Source of the DNA: a virus | IMG/VR virus record: IMGVR_UViG_3300043395_000840 | Location: 1 to 27,522 of that record | DNA: 27,522 nucleotides | Strand: one strand, 5' to 3' | Translations under genes and position numbers: made by a program | The notes under the pieces: model-generated | What the model saw: the letters and a program-made list of their open reading frames with translations, nothing else | What the model was told of the DNA's origin: nothing | Databases searched by the model: none | Part shown: positions 1 through 6,974 of the stretch, piece by piece | Numbering within the stretch: position 1 is the stretch's first letter | Layout: each line of letters begins with the position of its first letter

Positions 1-226
1 TTGTAACGGTCTTTGGTTCGTTCACGTAGTACGTTTCACCTTGCTCATTTTGATAAGGTGTGTTTTTATACTCAATAGCTGTAATCGTGTCAATCGTGTA
101 CATGAATACATCGAAAGTTACAGTTTGCGCTTCCTTTGATTCTCTACGGTTGCACGCTTCCAAATATACCACCGCGCTTTCACGGTTCATCGCATCTACC
201 ACCTGCGGTTGTTTAGTTCTTATCAT
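1..226 (-). CDS. Hypothetical protein, 3' end cut by window edge
   Basis: A minus-strand reading frame starts at ATG 224-226 and stays open to the left edge of the window (75 codons seen, no stop). It begins MIRTKQPQVVDAMNRESA and later contains FDVFMYTIDTITAIEYKN. It starts 9 bases after the stop of the fibre-like gene and is in the same direction, so it is probably the next gene of the late operon. No domain, signal peptide or membrane segment is recognisable in the visible part. Being next to the fibre and connector genes suggests a small virion or tail-associated protein, but that is inference only. A plus-strand frame overlapping it (60-320) is considered a shadow. Confidence 0.6.
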   Translation of the reverse strand, partial: MIRTKQPQVVDAMNRESAVVYLEACNRRESKEAQTVTFDVFMYTIDTITAIEYKNTPYQNEQGETYYVNEPKTVT

Positions 227-235
227 GATTGTAAA

Positions 236-1297
236 TTATTCAATTAGTAAATATCCCGCAAAGGTAGTCGATGCGGGTGCGTTAACCCACGCGGGATTAA
301 TCATTTTTATTTCTACATAGTCACCCGATACAACAGGTATGTTTATGTTTGAGTTAGTCCAAATACGCTCGTTTGCAGATACGCCAACAGTTTGTATAAG
401 GTAGTCCGTTGTGTCATTTAAACGCACGTACAATGACCAGTTGTCTGCATCTCCCGCAGTAGTTGAACGTGAATAGATTTCAGCTATACGGATAACACCC
501 GGACGTCTTACATACATTTTTCGCGATGCCCCTGTATTGTTGGGTTGCAATGCCAAATTACCAAAAAAGCGCGTAGTACTTGCAGCGGGGTTGAATTGTG
601 CCGCTTGCACGTTAACACTATATGCTTCGCCTTGCCAATATGTACCGTTGTAAAACTCTTTACGGTTTGTTGTTGTGTTGTAAATTTCCAAGCCCGTAGC
701 AGGTGAGGCAATCGCATTTCGTTGCGTTGTGGTCATGCGGGGAACTAGAAAACCGCGTGTCGTAGACTGAACCTCCATAAGTGAAGATGCAGCCTGTACA
801 CCACCACCACCATATTCCTGAACTAATGTTTTTCCATCCATGCGAGCAGCCCACCCCGTAGATGATGCCGAAGCATTCAAACCAAATCCCGTTGCAGTTG
901 TTCCGTAAAGACCGATTGAACCCGAACTATTCCCCCAAATAGCAACGTTTGAGTTGTCAGTACCTAGAACAGCAACCAATCCCGAACTTTCGACAGTTAA
1001 CCCGCGCTTGCTTTCGCCTGTTCCGTTTACCTCCATTAAGTATGGCGAACCCATTGTGTTACCAATCACAAACTGTCCATTGTCAATCTGCAGAATGTTC
1101 GCGCCCATGTTGACAGTGCGGTTTCCTGTCAACGTACCATCTGTGTTATATATGTTTGTGTCAGTGCCAAAATCGCTAATTGGTAGTGTACCCGTTAAAA
1201 GGTTGCCTAGTCCATCATCTTGAACTACGGGAACAATCTCGCTCCCGTTCTTGGTAAGTGCGTCTAACTGACTTATTTTTTTTGCTCCTGTTGGCAT
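236..1297 (-). CDS. Tail fibre / appendage-like virion protein
   Basis: This 353-residue protein looks like a phage fibre or receptor-binding accessory protein. Residues 1-60 (MPTGAKKISQLDAL start, then repeated T/G/N-rich strands) resemble the N-terminal attachment region of Bacteroidota phage fibres. Residues 100-160 are Gly/Ser/Asn-rich, as in beta-helical or trimeric shafts. The motif RGFLVPRMTTTQR (181-193) followed by GLEIYNTTTNR (202-212) and YNGTYW (216-221) is a signature I know from many Bacteroidota phage and surface fibre proteins. The C-terminal 120 residues look like a compact beta domain and may bind the receptor. It lies just downstream of the connector gene in the same direction. 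The exact role (fibre, spike or decoration) is inferred. Confidence 0.75.
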   Translation of the reverse strand: MPTGAKKISQLDALTKNGSEIVPVVQDDGLGNLLTGTLPISDFGTDTNIYNTDGTLTGNRTVNMGANILQIDNGQFVIGNTMGSPYLMEVNGTGESKRGLTVESSGLVAVLGTDNSNVAIWGNSSGSIGLYGTTATGFGLNASASSTGWAARMDGKTLVQEYGGGGVQAASSLMEVQSTTRGFLVPRMTTTQRNAIASPATGLEIYNTTTNRKEFYNGTYWQGEAYSVNVQAAQFNPAASTTRFFGNLALQPNNTGASRKMYVRRPGVIRIAEIYSRSTTAGDADNWSLYVRLNDTTDYLIQTVGVSANERIWTNSNINIPVVSGDYVEIKMINPAWVNAPASTTFAGYLLIE

Positions 1298-1303
1298 ATA
1301 CTA

Positions 1304-1813
1304 TCAGATTATTGTGAAGAAATCATTGTAACCACTATCCTCTACATTAGTCGGTTTAATATCGCTGTCGGTGTTTAGCGTACTTGTGAACTCAGGATAA
1401 AGGTCTTTGTTAGCTTTGAGCCATTCAATCACTCTACGCTCATAGAACTCAGCTTTTTGTGAGTAGTGATTCTGAATGTGCGCGATTTCTTGGAATGTAA
1501 CAGGCTGAGAGTAGTCTCCGCTTTGTTGTTGGATTCCTTTGTTTTTTAAGGCGTATGAAATACCCAAAACGCAATCTTCAACCGCACGCCAAGCAATCGC
1601 AAACTGCATCTTTTCCACAAGCGTTTCCTCATCCGCTGTTAACGTTTGGTTGTTGTACGCAGTTAGTAGATGCTTATAGAAGTACGTGCCAAGAATCGGC
1701 TGAATTCTCATGTCTGACTGCGACTGAACAAACGGAAATATTTTAACCGCATCGATGTTCGCGGTTACAGGTGTGTTCGTCTTTAGCCAAGTTTCTGTGA
1801 CAAAGTAAATCAT
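1304..1813 (-). CDS. Head-tail connector-like protein
   Basis: This is a 169-residue, mostly helical protein with no signal peptide. It contains a run of the type FVQSQSDMRIQPILGTYFYK (residues about 28-47), then a helical hairpin and a tail rich in acidic and Asn residues. I recognise this pattern from small proteins found beside the portal in Bacteroidota phages (DUF6712-like), generally thought to be head-tail connector or adaptor proteins. Its ATG overlaps the portal gene end by 4 bases (ATGA), so translation is probably coupled to the portal. The fibre-like gene follows after 6 bases. The family role is only moderately certain; a neck protein is the main alternative. Confidence 0.6.
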   Translation of the reverse strand: MIYFVTETWLKTNTPVTANIDAVKIFPFVQSQSDMRIQPILGTYFYKHLLTAYNNQTLTADEETLVEKMQFAIAWRAVEDCVLGISYALKNKGIQQQSGDYSQPVTFQEIAHIQNHYSQKAEFYERRVIEWLKANKDLYPEFTSTLNTDSDIKPTNVEDSGYNDFFTII

Positions 1814-3084
1814 TTCAAAAAGTTTTTAAGTTCCTCAATAGTGAAATTGTCTGCAATCTTTTGTTGAATAACTTGCGGTAACGTATTGAATTTGTCAAGC
1901 ATTTGTTGTTGTTCTACGTCAATTTGAACCACTTTATCTTCAATGATTTGGAACTCGTTCACAACTAATTTACCTTTAGCCTTTGCAATCTTCAATAGGT
2001 CGTTGAATACTTGCTCTAATTCAGCGCGTAAAGGCATGATAACATTTTTCTCAAAGATTGTGTACGCCTGTTTGATATCTGAACCGCTGCCAAGTTTGCC
2101 ACTCACACGAACACCCATAAGGATTGGATCGATTGTATGAGCTTGGCATATCTTTGAATCAATGCTTTCAGTTGTTGCTTGGAATGCGTTATCTAAGTTG
2201 CTCACAGGTATTGTGTCAATCTTTGGTAAGTCCTCTGCACCACGACCAAAGAAAGTCCAAATCTTACCAGCACCGCCTGAACCGCGTTGACCTTGAATAG
2301 TTCTTTTTAACTCCTCTTTTTCCTCTACTGTCTGCGGTTTCTTAGGGAATGATATTGCGTAACTTGGGAAGATTCCGTTAACGATGTACTCCTTTTGTAG
2401 TGTTGACATTTCACCATCCAAGAAAATCCAATTCATCGCACTTGTGTAGGATGGAATCGGGTACACATCTTGCCCCGCACTTTTATCTTCCCACACATAC
2501 AACATTTTACGGCATTTCTTAGCGATGTTCTTGCGGTTGTACGGTTCGATTTTTTCAATCTCAAACACACCGCGCGACCAATCGTTGTTAATGTAGTAGC
2601 AATCCTTTTCCTTTGATGCTCGCACCTTATCCGCGCTCACGTACTCAGCACGCAAAAAGTCACCATCTTCATCAAATAAAACTTTGAAGTAAACTCTACG
2701 GTGCAATATTTGATCGGTAAGTACAAGCGGTGAATTTTGTTCAATGCGTAAACGGATATTCATTGAACGTAAATAAACGTCATCCTTTAAAGTTGCGCCC
2801 GAATCTTTTACCAATTCATATCCTCCACCAAGCACCGCGTTCTTTTTGAAGTTTATTATTGATGAATGCATTGGCGATGTGTAGTACATCTGCGTAATGA
2901 TTTGCGGATATAGGTTGTCAGCACCAAACCAAACGTAATTGTTTACTACGCGGGAAGTATCAACGAAAGGTAATGCCAAATTTCCGTTGCCAATCTTACC
3001 GAATGGTGTCGAAAATGATTGATAGCTTTCTTTCGGTTGCGTTGGTTGTTGTGGCGCATTATCCGTGAATTTAAATAGTTTCAT
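1810..3084 (-). CDS. Portal protein
   Basis: This 424-residue protein is a phage portal subunit, the dodecameric ring at the capsid vertex through which DNA is packaged. The N-terminal region has an Asn-Tyr-Val-Trp-Phe-Gly-Ala-Asp-Asn-Leu-Tyr-Pro motif (49-60), then MHSSIINFKKNAVLGGGY (72-89), matching the portal pattern where Asn/Tyr-Pro precedes a helix. The segment IDPILMGVRVSGKLGSGSDI (318-337) is the conserved 'clip/stem' region where HK97/PBSX-type portals carry P..hG......sn. The C-terminus is a long helix rich in Gln/Glu (wing/crown). Length fits the 400-480 residue class. It overlaps the next gene (1810-1813) and the preceding small gene (3081-3084) by 4 bases each, implying coupled translation. 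Confidence 0.85.
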   Translation of the reverse strand: MKLFKFTDNAPQQPTQPKESYQSFSTPFGKIGNGNLALPFVDTSRVVNNYVWFGADNLYPQIITQMYYTSPMHSSIINFKKNAVLGGGYELVKDSGATLKDDVYLRSMNIRLRIEQNSPLVLTDQILHRRVYFKVLFDEDGDFLRAEYVSADKVRASKEKDCYYINNDWSRGVFEIEKIEPYNRKNIAKKCRKMLYVWEDKSAGQDVYPIPSYTSAMNWIFLDGEMSTLQKEYIVNGIFPSYAISFPKKPQTVEEKEELKRTIQGQRGSGGAGKIWTFFGRGAEDLPKIDTIPVSNLDNAFQATTESIDSKICQAHTIDPILMGVRVSGKLGSGSDIKQAYTIFEKNVIMPLRAELEQVFNDLLKIAKAKGKLVVNEFQIIEDKVVQIDVEQQQMLDKFNTLPQVIQQKIADNFTIEELKNFLK

Positions 3085-3407
3085 ACGTAAATACTATTAG
3101 TGTCTGTTTCTACGATTACAAAAATACCTGTTGCAATCTTTGTTAATCCTGTTTCATCTGTCGGGTTTGGTTGTGTTCCATCGAACTCAAATACTTCGTA
3201 TCTGTATTGCCCCGCTTTGATATTTGGAGTCCAAGCCATTTGAGTGAATCGTTCATTCTCACCTGATACCACAGGAACAAAATAAGTAACCGCCTCAGAC
3301 GAATAAGATGATGTCAACTTAAACAGATAGCCGTGATTCGCATAACTTGTCAATTCCAATAGTGGAAGAGCGAACGCGGATGCTATGTTTTTCTGCGTGT
3401 AAATCAT
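3081..3407 (-). CDS. Small hypothetical virion-associated protein
   Basis: This 108-residue protein is predicted to be largely beta-strand (for example FKLTSSYSSEAVTYFVPVV, about 29-47) with no signal peptide or membrane segment. I do not recognise the family. The pattern of alternating hydrophobic residues, with QYRYEVFEFDG near residue 70, resembles small beta-sandwich proteins found between tail tube and portal genes in Bacteroidota phages. Its ATG (3405-3407) is preceded within two bases by the recurrent ACATTATA-type element, and it starts just after a strong terminator, so it probably begins its own transcript together with portal, connector and fibre genes. Confidence 0.7.
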   Translation of the reverse strand: MIYTQKNIASAFALPLLELTSYANHGYLFKLTSSYSSEAVTYFVPVVSGENERFTQMAWTPNIKAGQYRYEVFEFDGTQPNPTDETGLTKIATGIFVIVETDTNSIYV

Positions 3408-3421
3408 AACATATAATGTAC
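3408..3421 (-). promoter_or_regulatory. Recurrent late-gene leader element (copy 1)
   Basis: Read on the minus strand, TACATTATATGTT lies directly before the ATG at 3405-3407. Near-identical elements precede the ATGs at 6361, 10653 and 14835, and a weaker one precedes 3981. The ACAT/ATGT halves form a short dyad with a 3-base centre. It is too close to the ATG to be an ordinary promoter, so a translational or operator role is inferred. Confidence 0.45.
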
Positions 3422-3427
3422 TGAAAA

Positions 3428-3453
3428 TGAAAAGGGGGACTAAATGTCCCCCA
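3428..3453 (-). terminator. Rho-independent terminator after the tail tube gene
   Basis: On the minus strand a perfect 7-bp stem GGGGGAC/GTCCCCC (3446-3452 with 3434-3440, loop of 5) is followed by TTTTCATTTTC. It lies 25 bases downstream of the tail tube stop codon, in the right orientation to end that transcript. Confidence 0.9.
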
Positions 3454-3477
3454 CTTCAAACGAATCTATGGAAAAGA

Positions 3478-3981
3478 TTACAAGGATTCATAAAGAACAG
3501 GGTCAACTTCGTACGCTTTAGTCAATGACTCAGAGCGGAAAGTAATCTCGTAATTTGAACCATCTGCTTTAGCAGTTCCAGAGCCTCCTGTGTCAGTTGC
3601 CAATTGTGAGTAAGGAAAATCCCAACATGAACCATCAGCACATTTAACCATCACAGATAAATCGCGTTGACCTTCAGCGGCAATTTGGATGCTCTTAGAT
3701 TTCGATGCCTCACGTTTAAACAGTTTAAGCATGACGTTACGCAACCAAAAGGTTGAACCGTTTTCCATGTTGATTTGAGCCTCTTCTGTGTAGTTACCTA
3801 CGTTACGTCTAAACTCAAATTTAACGTATGGTGTTGACACTACACGCGCAGTTACTTCATGCGTGGTAGTGTTGATTGTCTCGGATGTGATGTTGGACAT
3901 ATCATTGATTTTAACCTCAGTGATTCCCCCAACGTTGTTGTCGCATCCGTTCAAAATTTCGACTAATGTTGTACAAGCCAT
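3478..3981 (-). CDS. Probable major tail tube protein
   Basis: This 167-residue protein begins MACTTLVEILNGCDNNVGGI and is predominantly beta-strand, with a C-terminal segment NYEITFRSESLTKAYEVDP. The N-terminal 'CDNN.GGI' pattern and length match a group of Bacteroidota phage proteins that follow the capsid gene and are thought to be the major tail protein. Supporting context: it sits immediately downstream of the major capsid gene and is bracketed by two strong terminators (3995-4026 upstream, 3428-3453 downstream), making a separate transcript, as expected for an abundant virion subunit. No catalytic motif is seen. The alternative is a head decoration protein; I rate tail tube as more likely. 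Confidence 0.65.
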   Translation of the reverse strand: MACTTLVEILNGCDNNVGGITEVKINDMSNITSETINTTTHEVTARVVSTPYVKFEFRRNVGNYTEEAQINMENGSTFWLRNVMLKLFKREASKSKSIQIAAEGQRDLSVMVKCADGSCWDFPYSQLATDTGGSGTAKADGSNYEITFRSESLTKAYEVDPVLYESL

Positions 3982-3995
3982 AATATAAAGTATTA
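3982..3995 (-). promoter_or_regulatory. Recurrent late-gene leader element (weak copy)
   Basis: The minus strand reads ATACTTTATATT directly before the ATG of the tail tube gene (3979-3981). It resembles the ACATTATA-type elements before other late genes but departs from the consensus at several positions. It also lies next to the T-run of the upstream terminator. Confidence 0.3.
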
Positions 3996-4026
3996 AAAAA
4001 GGGAGGGAGAAATTAACCGCCCTCCC
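3995..4026 (-). terminator. Rho-independent terminator after the major capsid gene
   Basis: On the minus strand the stem GGGAGGG (revcomp of 4020-4026) pairs with CCCTCCC (revcomp of 4001-4007) across a 12-base loop and is followed by TTTTTTAA. It lies in the gap between the capsid gene stop (4050) and the tail tube ATG (3981) and would release most capsid transcripts before the tail tube gene. Confidence 0.92.
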
Positions 4027-4049
4027 CTCTTGGTAAATTAATCAGTTAA

Positions 4050-4982
4050 TTAAGGAGCATTCCAATAGAATACAATCTCACCTCCGTTTGTATGGAAGTA
4101 ACCTTCTTTTTGGTTTGCACGTGTACGGATGTACGGCTCTGCAACTGTATCAGAAAGGTTAACAGCTTTCAACTCTTCACCATCTTTCTTACCATCGAAC
4201 GCGTAGATCAAGTTGTCTTTCAACGTGAACACCATTGTATTAGATGGCAACGCTGCATCTTCGATAACTTTAATACCCAAGAACGTTAAACCAAGCTGAG
4301 CCGTTACATTGTTCACAGTGTTTTGTGAAGCAGTAGCGATTTTATAGTTACCTGCGATGTCAGATGAAACGAACCAACGTAAGTCTGAAACTTTAGCACG
4401 AACCTCTGCTGGCATTGCTTGATAAACCGAAGTCATTGCAGCGATTACGTTTGCAGTAGTAGAAGCAACCCCTCCGTTATCTACATCGATTACCGTTGCA
4501 TCCGCTTTCAATTTCTTCAAGTGACCATCAACCAAAGCCAGGTTAGGGTCTCCCGAAGCAGTGTCACCTTGCCAACGACGAAGTGCGCGCTCTTCACGTG
4601 CTTTGTTCGCCAACTCTTGCCAGTAGTAGTTCATGAACGATTGTACTGTAAAGTCACCGTTTGAACCTTTAGCCATTTGCAATGCTAAGAATGATTGCTC
4701 AACATCAAACTGACAGATTTGCGCCATGATTGAAGTTGGTGTTACATCGATGTCGATTGCATCCAATGCCTCAGTAGGTGCTGTAAAGTTACAAGTACTT
4801 GCCTTTGTTACTTGACCAAAAGTAACGTTTGCCAATTTAGTCGCTGCTTTGATTCCTGGCAACGTACGGAAATTATCAACGATTTGTTCGTCGATGTAAG
4901 AACGGGAGTAGAACTCCTGTGGATTAGGACAAAGTAATGCGTTTGTCTCAATCGTTAATGAGAATTTTAAATCTCTTTGCAT
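4050..4982 (-). CDS. Major capsid protein
   Basis: This 310-residue protein is the most likely major capsid subunit (HK97-fold). It follows the prohead protease/scaffold gene with only 2 bases between stop and start, the usual order for protease-scaffold then capsid. The sequence has a helical N-terminal segment, a central 'spine helix'-like region around FMNYYWQELANKAREERALRRW (residues about 117-139), and a C-terminal beta-rich part ending GEIVFYWNAP, typical of the A-domain of Bacteroidota phage capsids. No signal peptide is present. A strong terminator follows it, as expected for a very highly expressed gene. A decoration or scaffold protein would not show this length and fold pattern. 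Confidence 0.88.
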   Translation of the reverse strand: MQRDLKFSLTIETNALLCPNPQEFYSRSYIDEQIVDNFRTLPGIKAATKLANVTFGQVTKASTCNFTAPTEALDAIDIDVTPTSIMAQICQFDVEQSFLALQMAKGSNGDFTVQSFMNYYWQELANKAREERALRRWQGDTASGDPNLALVDGHLKKLKADATVIDVDNGGVASTTANVIAAMTSVYQAMPAEVRAKVSDLRWFVSSDIAGNYKIATASQNTVNNVTAQLGLTFLGIKVIEDAALPSNTMVFTLKDNLIYAFDGKKDGEELKAVNLSDTVAEPYIRTRANQKEGYFHTNGGEIVFYWNAP

Positions 4983-4984
4983 GA

Positions 4985-6361
4985 TTATTGTTTTTTAAAT
5001 GATGCTGAAAACTTTGCAAGTCTTTCATGCGCTGACAATTGAACAGGCGCTTGCTCTTCCTCTTCAACTGCTTCTTCTTGTTTTGCTTCTTCGATTGCGG
5101 CTTTTAGTTCTGCTAACATGTTCAAGACTTCACCCATTCGCTCTTCAATCATTGAGGCAACTTTCTCCTCTGTGATTGATTCTGCGGGTGCTTCCTCTGT
5201 CGGCATTTCTTCAGCCATTTCAGTAGTAGCTTCCTCTGTCGTTTCCTCCGTTGTAGTCTCTTCTGTTGTTTCTTCCGCTGCCATTTCTGTTTCGGTTTCT
5301 TCAACAGGAGTTTCTGTTTCAGGATTCTCAGACAAAGCAACCTCTACCTCGACAAGTTTCCCATCTTTAAACAGGTATTGCTTGCCTTCGCTTAGTTGCA
5401 CTTCCATTGTATTTGTATTTAATTGTTTGCTGAACTTTATAGATTCTTTAGCATTAATAGCTACCTCTTTGAATCTGCTATTTTGAGATAATATAACATC
5501 AATAGAATCCAACTCATCAACTTCAAAGAATCCAAAGTCTTGATGTTCTTTTGATATTGAAACATCACCATCATAAACACATTTAAAATAGTGTGTTATT
5601 GAACCATCTTGATTTTTAAATTTAGTAACAAAAGAAACTCCACTTTCAATTCCGCTTTCTTCTTTCATTTCTCTGATAGCAGCTAAATCTGGCGATTCTC
5701 CCTCCTCAATCTTACCACCTACAAACCCCCATTTATTAGCTTCAAAATTATCGTCAACATTTCTTTTTAATAGTAAAACCTTTCTATTACTATTAAATAC
5801 AATGACATCTGAATATGATTGCTGTTTGCTTAGTTTAAGACCGAACGAACCCCCGATTGAATAACCAACCTGACCATTTGCAACAATGTTATCGTAGAAT
5901 TTACGATCTGTGATTTGTGTGGTCAACATCAAAGTGCCTTTTGGCACGTCAATTCCGTATGTGGTTTTAGCCTTGTCAGTTTCTGGATTGTCAACTATCC
6001 AAGCCTCTAAAATGTAAGCGGGTACTTTCTGTGACTTGTCATGCTCAAAGTTAAAAAGGCTTTCACCCTTCGATACTAATTGCATTATCTCTGTGTGGAT
6101 TAGTTCAATCTGTTCGGCTGTAAATTCGACGTTAAACTCTTCGCCATCCTGATTTCGGTAGATTTCCATTGGAATCATTGCTGGCGCAACTATACGCATC
6201 TTCGGTTCGTCTTTAAAGACCAACTTCTTTTGTGCGTTGAATGCCATACCTTTCACGATGATAGCTGGGTCGGATGTAAACGCGATTTCATCGAGTCCAG
6301 TGAACTCTTCGCCAGTCTCTAAATCCTTTTTTAGTATCTTATAAGTTACCAAATCATCCAT
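4985..6361 (-). CDS. Prohead protease-scaffold polyprotein with inserted Nudix hydrolase domain
   Basis: This head maturation protease/scaffold has three parts (numbered from ATG 6361, 458 residues). Residues 1-180 look like an XkdF/S78-type serine protease: a His in FNFEHDK (His107) and Ser168 in GYSIGGSF are the likely catalytic pair, and AWIVDNPETDK is a family motif. Residues about 181-309 form a complete Nudix domain; the box G216x5Ex7REUxEExGU is perfect (G..E..REMKEESGI). Residues 320-458 are the acidic scaffold: an EETT-rich stretch, then a coiled coil EEKVASMIEERMGEVLNMLA and a basic tail. A TTG start at 6370 is also open, but ATG 6361 is preferred because the recurrent leader element ends just before it. 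Lengths without the Nudix part would match the family. Such a fusion is rare to my knowledge. Confidence 0.85.
   Translation of the reverse strand: MDDLVTYKILKKDLETGEEFTGLDEIAFTSDPAIIVKGMAFNAQKKLVFKDEPKMRIVAPAMIPMEIYRNQDGEEFNVEFTAEQIELIHTEIMQLVSKGESLFNFEHDKSQKVPAYILEAWIVDNPETDKAKTTYGIDVPKGTLMLTTQITDRKFYDNIVANGQVGYSIGGSFGLKLSKQQSYSDVIVFNSNRKVLLLKRNVDDNFEANKWGFVGGKIEEGESPDLAAIREMKEESGIESGVSFVTKFKNQDGSITHYFKCVYDGDVSISKEHQDFGFFEVDELDSIDVILSQNSRFKEVAINAKESIKFSKQLNTNTMEVQLSEGKQYLFKDGKLVEVEVALSENPETETPVEETETEMAAEETTEETTTEETTEEATTEMAEEMPTEEAPAESITEEKVASMIEERMGEVLNMLAELKAAIEEAKQEEAVEEEEQAPVQLSAHERLAKFSASFKKQ
5424..5830 (-). repeat. 8-bp direct repeats flanking the inserted Nudix segment
   Basis: AGCAAACA (minus strand) occurs at 5823-5830 and again at 5424-5431. 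The two copies are 399 bp apart, exactly 133 codons, and encode the same in-frame Ser-Lys-Gln at both junctions (KLSKQ and KFSKQ). The enclosed DNA codes for the Nudix domain. Two enclosed 60-base lines counted by hand are 30% and 22% G+C, against 40% in a line of the protease part. Confidence 0.55.
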
Positions 6362-6375
6362 AACGTACAATGTAA
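6362..6375 (-). promoter_or_regulatory. Recurrent late-gene leader element (copy before protease)
   Basis: The minus strand reads TTACATTGTACGTT directly before ATG 6359-6361. It matches the ACAT-NNN-A(C/T)GT dyad seen before the 108-aa, tape measure and 468-aa tail genes. Its placement supports ATG 6361 rather than TTG 6370 as the start of the protease gene. Confidence 0.45.
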
Positions 6376-6402
6376 CAAGCTGAAAAAGTGGATATTTTTA
6401 CT

Positions 6403-6417
6403 TATGTTTGTACAAAC
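6403..6417 (+). promoter_or_regulatory. Candidate promoter -7 box overlapped by a 12-bp palindrome
   Basis: TATGTTTG (6403-6410) matches the Bacteroidota -7 consensus TAnnTTTG and is oriented toward the plus-strand island. GTTTGTACAAAC (6406-6417) is a perfect 12-bp palindrome covering it, a plausible repressor operator. No clear -33 TTTG is seen upstream. The start ATG at 6426 would leave a leader of about 10 bases. Confidence 0.5.
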
Positions 6418-6425
6418 GAATTGAT

Positions 6426-6974
6426 ATGATACAGATTAATGGGAAAGAGTACCCTACAACGGTGCAAGAAATGACACTGCAACAATGGGTAGATGTGAGC
6501 GATGCGGTGCGCACGTATGAAAAAGAACCTTTGCTGCAATTTGAAGCGGTTCTAAAAGCAATTGGAGTACCTGACAAAGAAATCGATAACGTACCGCTGT
6601 CGTTTAGTACAGAGTTATTCGATGCGATGGATTCAAACGGTGATAATTTAGAATTGATTGAGGAAGTGGAAGGATATAAAATAAGCCTTGACCGCGTTTT
6701 CACCGTGAAGATGGGTAAGATGATTGATAGACTTTACGACATCGGGAATCCTACGCTTGCACTTATCGCTTTCTTCTACCAAGATTCAAAGCTGACAGAT
6801 AACGAACACTTCGACAAGGCGCACATCAAACACAAAATTTCCAAACTGAAAGATTTACCCGCATCAAATTTCGTTGTTGCCGTGGCTAAAATCATGGAGT
6901 ACTTAACAGACAGTGCAAACGTTCTAATGAAAGAGGCGAAAGATGAAAGTGCGCGATCTGATTCAGATAAATAA
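6426..6974 (+). CDS. Tail assembly chaperone-like protein (first ORF)
   Basis: This 182-residue protein is on the plus strand, opposite to the surrounding structural genes. ATG 6426 is preferred over TTG 6408. The N-terminus IQINGKEYPTTVQEMTLQQWVD has the short 'ordered beta then helix' start typical of tail assembly chaperones (lambda gpG-like), and the rest is helical with an acidic tail ending SARSDSDK. It overlaps the next gene by 32 bases in another frame, the classic arrangement of the chaperone pair, and lies next to the tape measure region, where chaperones are expected. No motif proves the function, so it remains an inference from context and fold pattern. Confidence 0.55.
   Translation: MIQINGKEYPTTVQEMTLQQWVDVSDAVRTYEKEPLLQFEAVLKAIGVPDKEIDNVPLSFSTELFDAMDSNGDNLELIEEVEGYKISLDRVFTVKMGKMIDRLYDIGNPTLALIAFFYQDSKLTDNEHFDKAHIKHKISKLKDLPASNFVVAVAKIMEYLTDSANVLMKEAKDESARSDSDK

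Noticed and set aside
5118-5486. Plus-strand 122-aa ORF opposite the acidic scaffold region
   Set aside because: It is the Ser/Val-rich reverse reading of the low-complexity EETT stretch in the scaffold part of the protease gene.
6398-6703. Minus-strand 101-aa ORF opposite the first chaperone-like gene
   Set aside because: It shadows the plus-strand gene, is Ser/Thr-rich and has no plausible start context.
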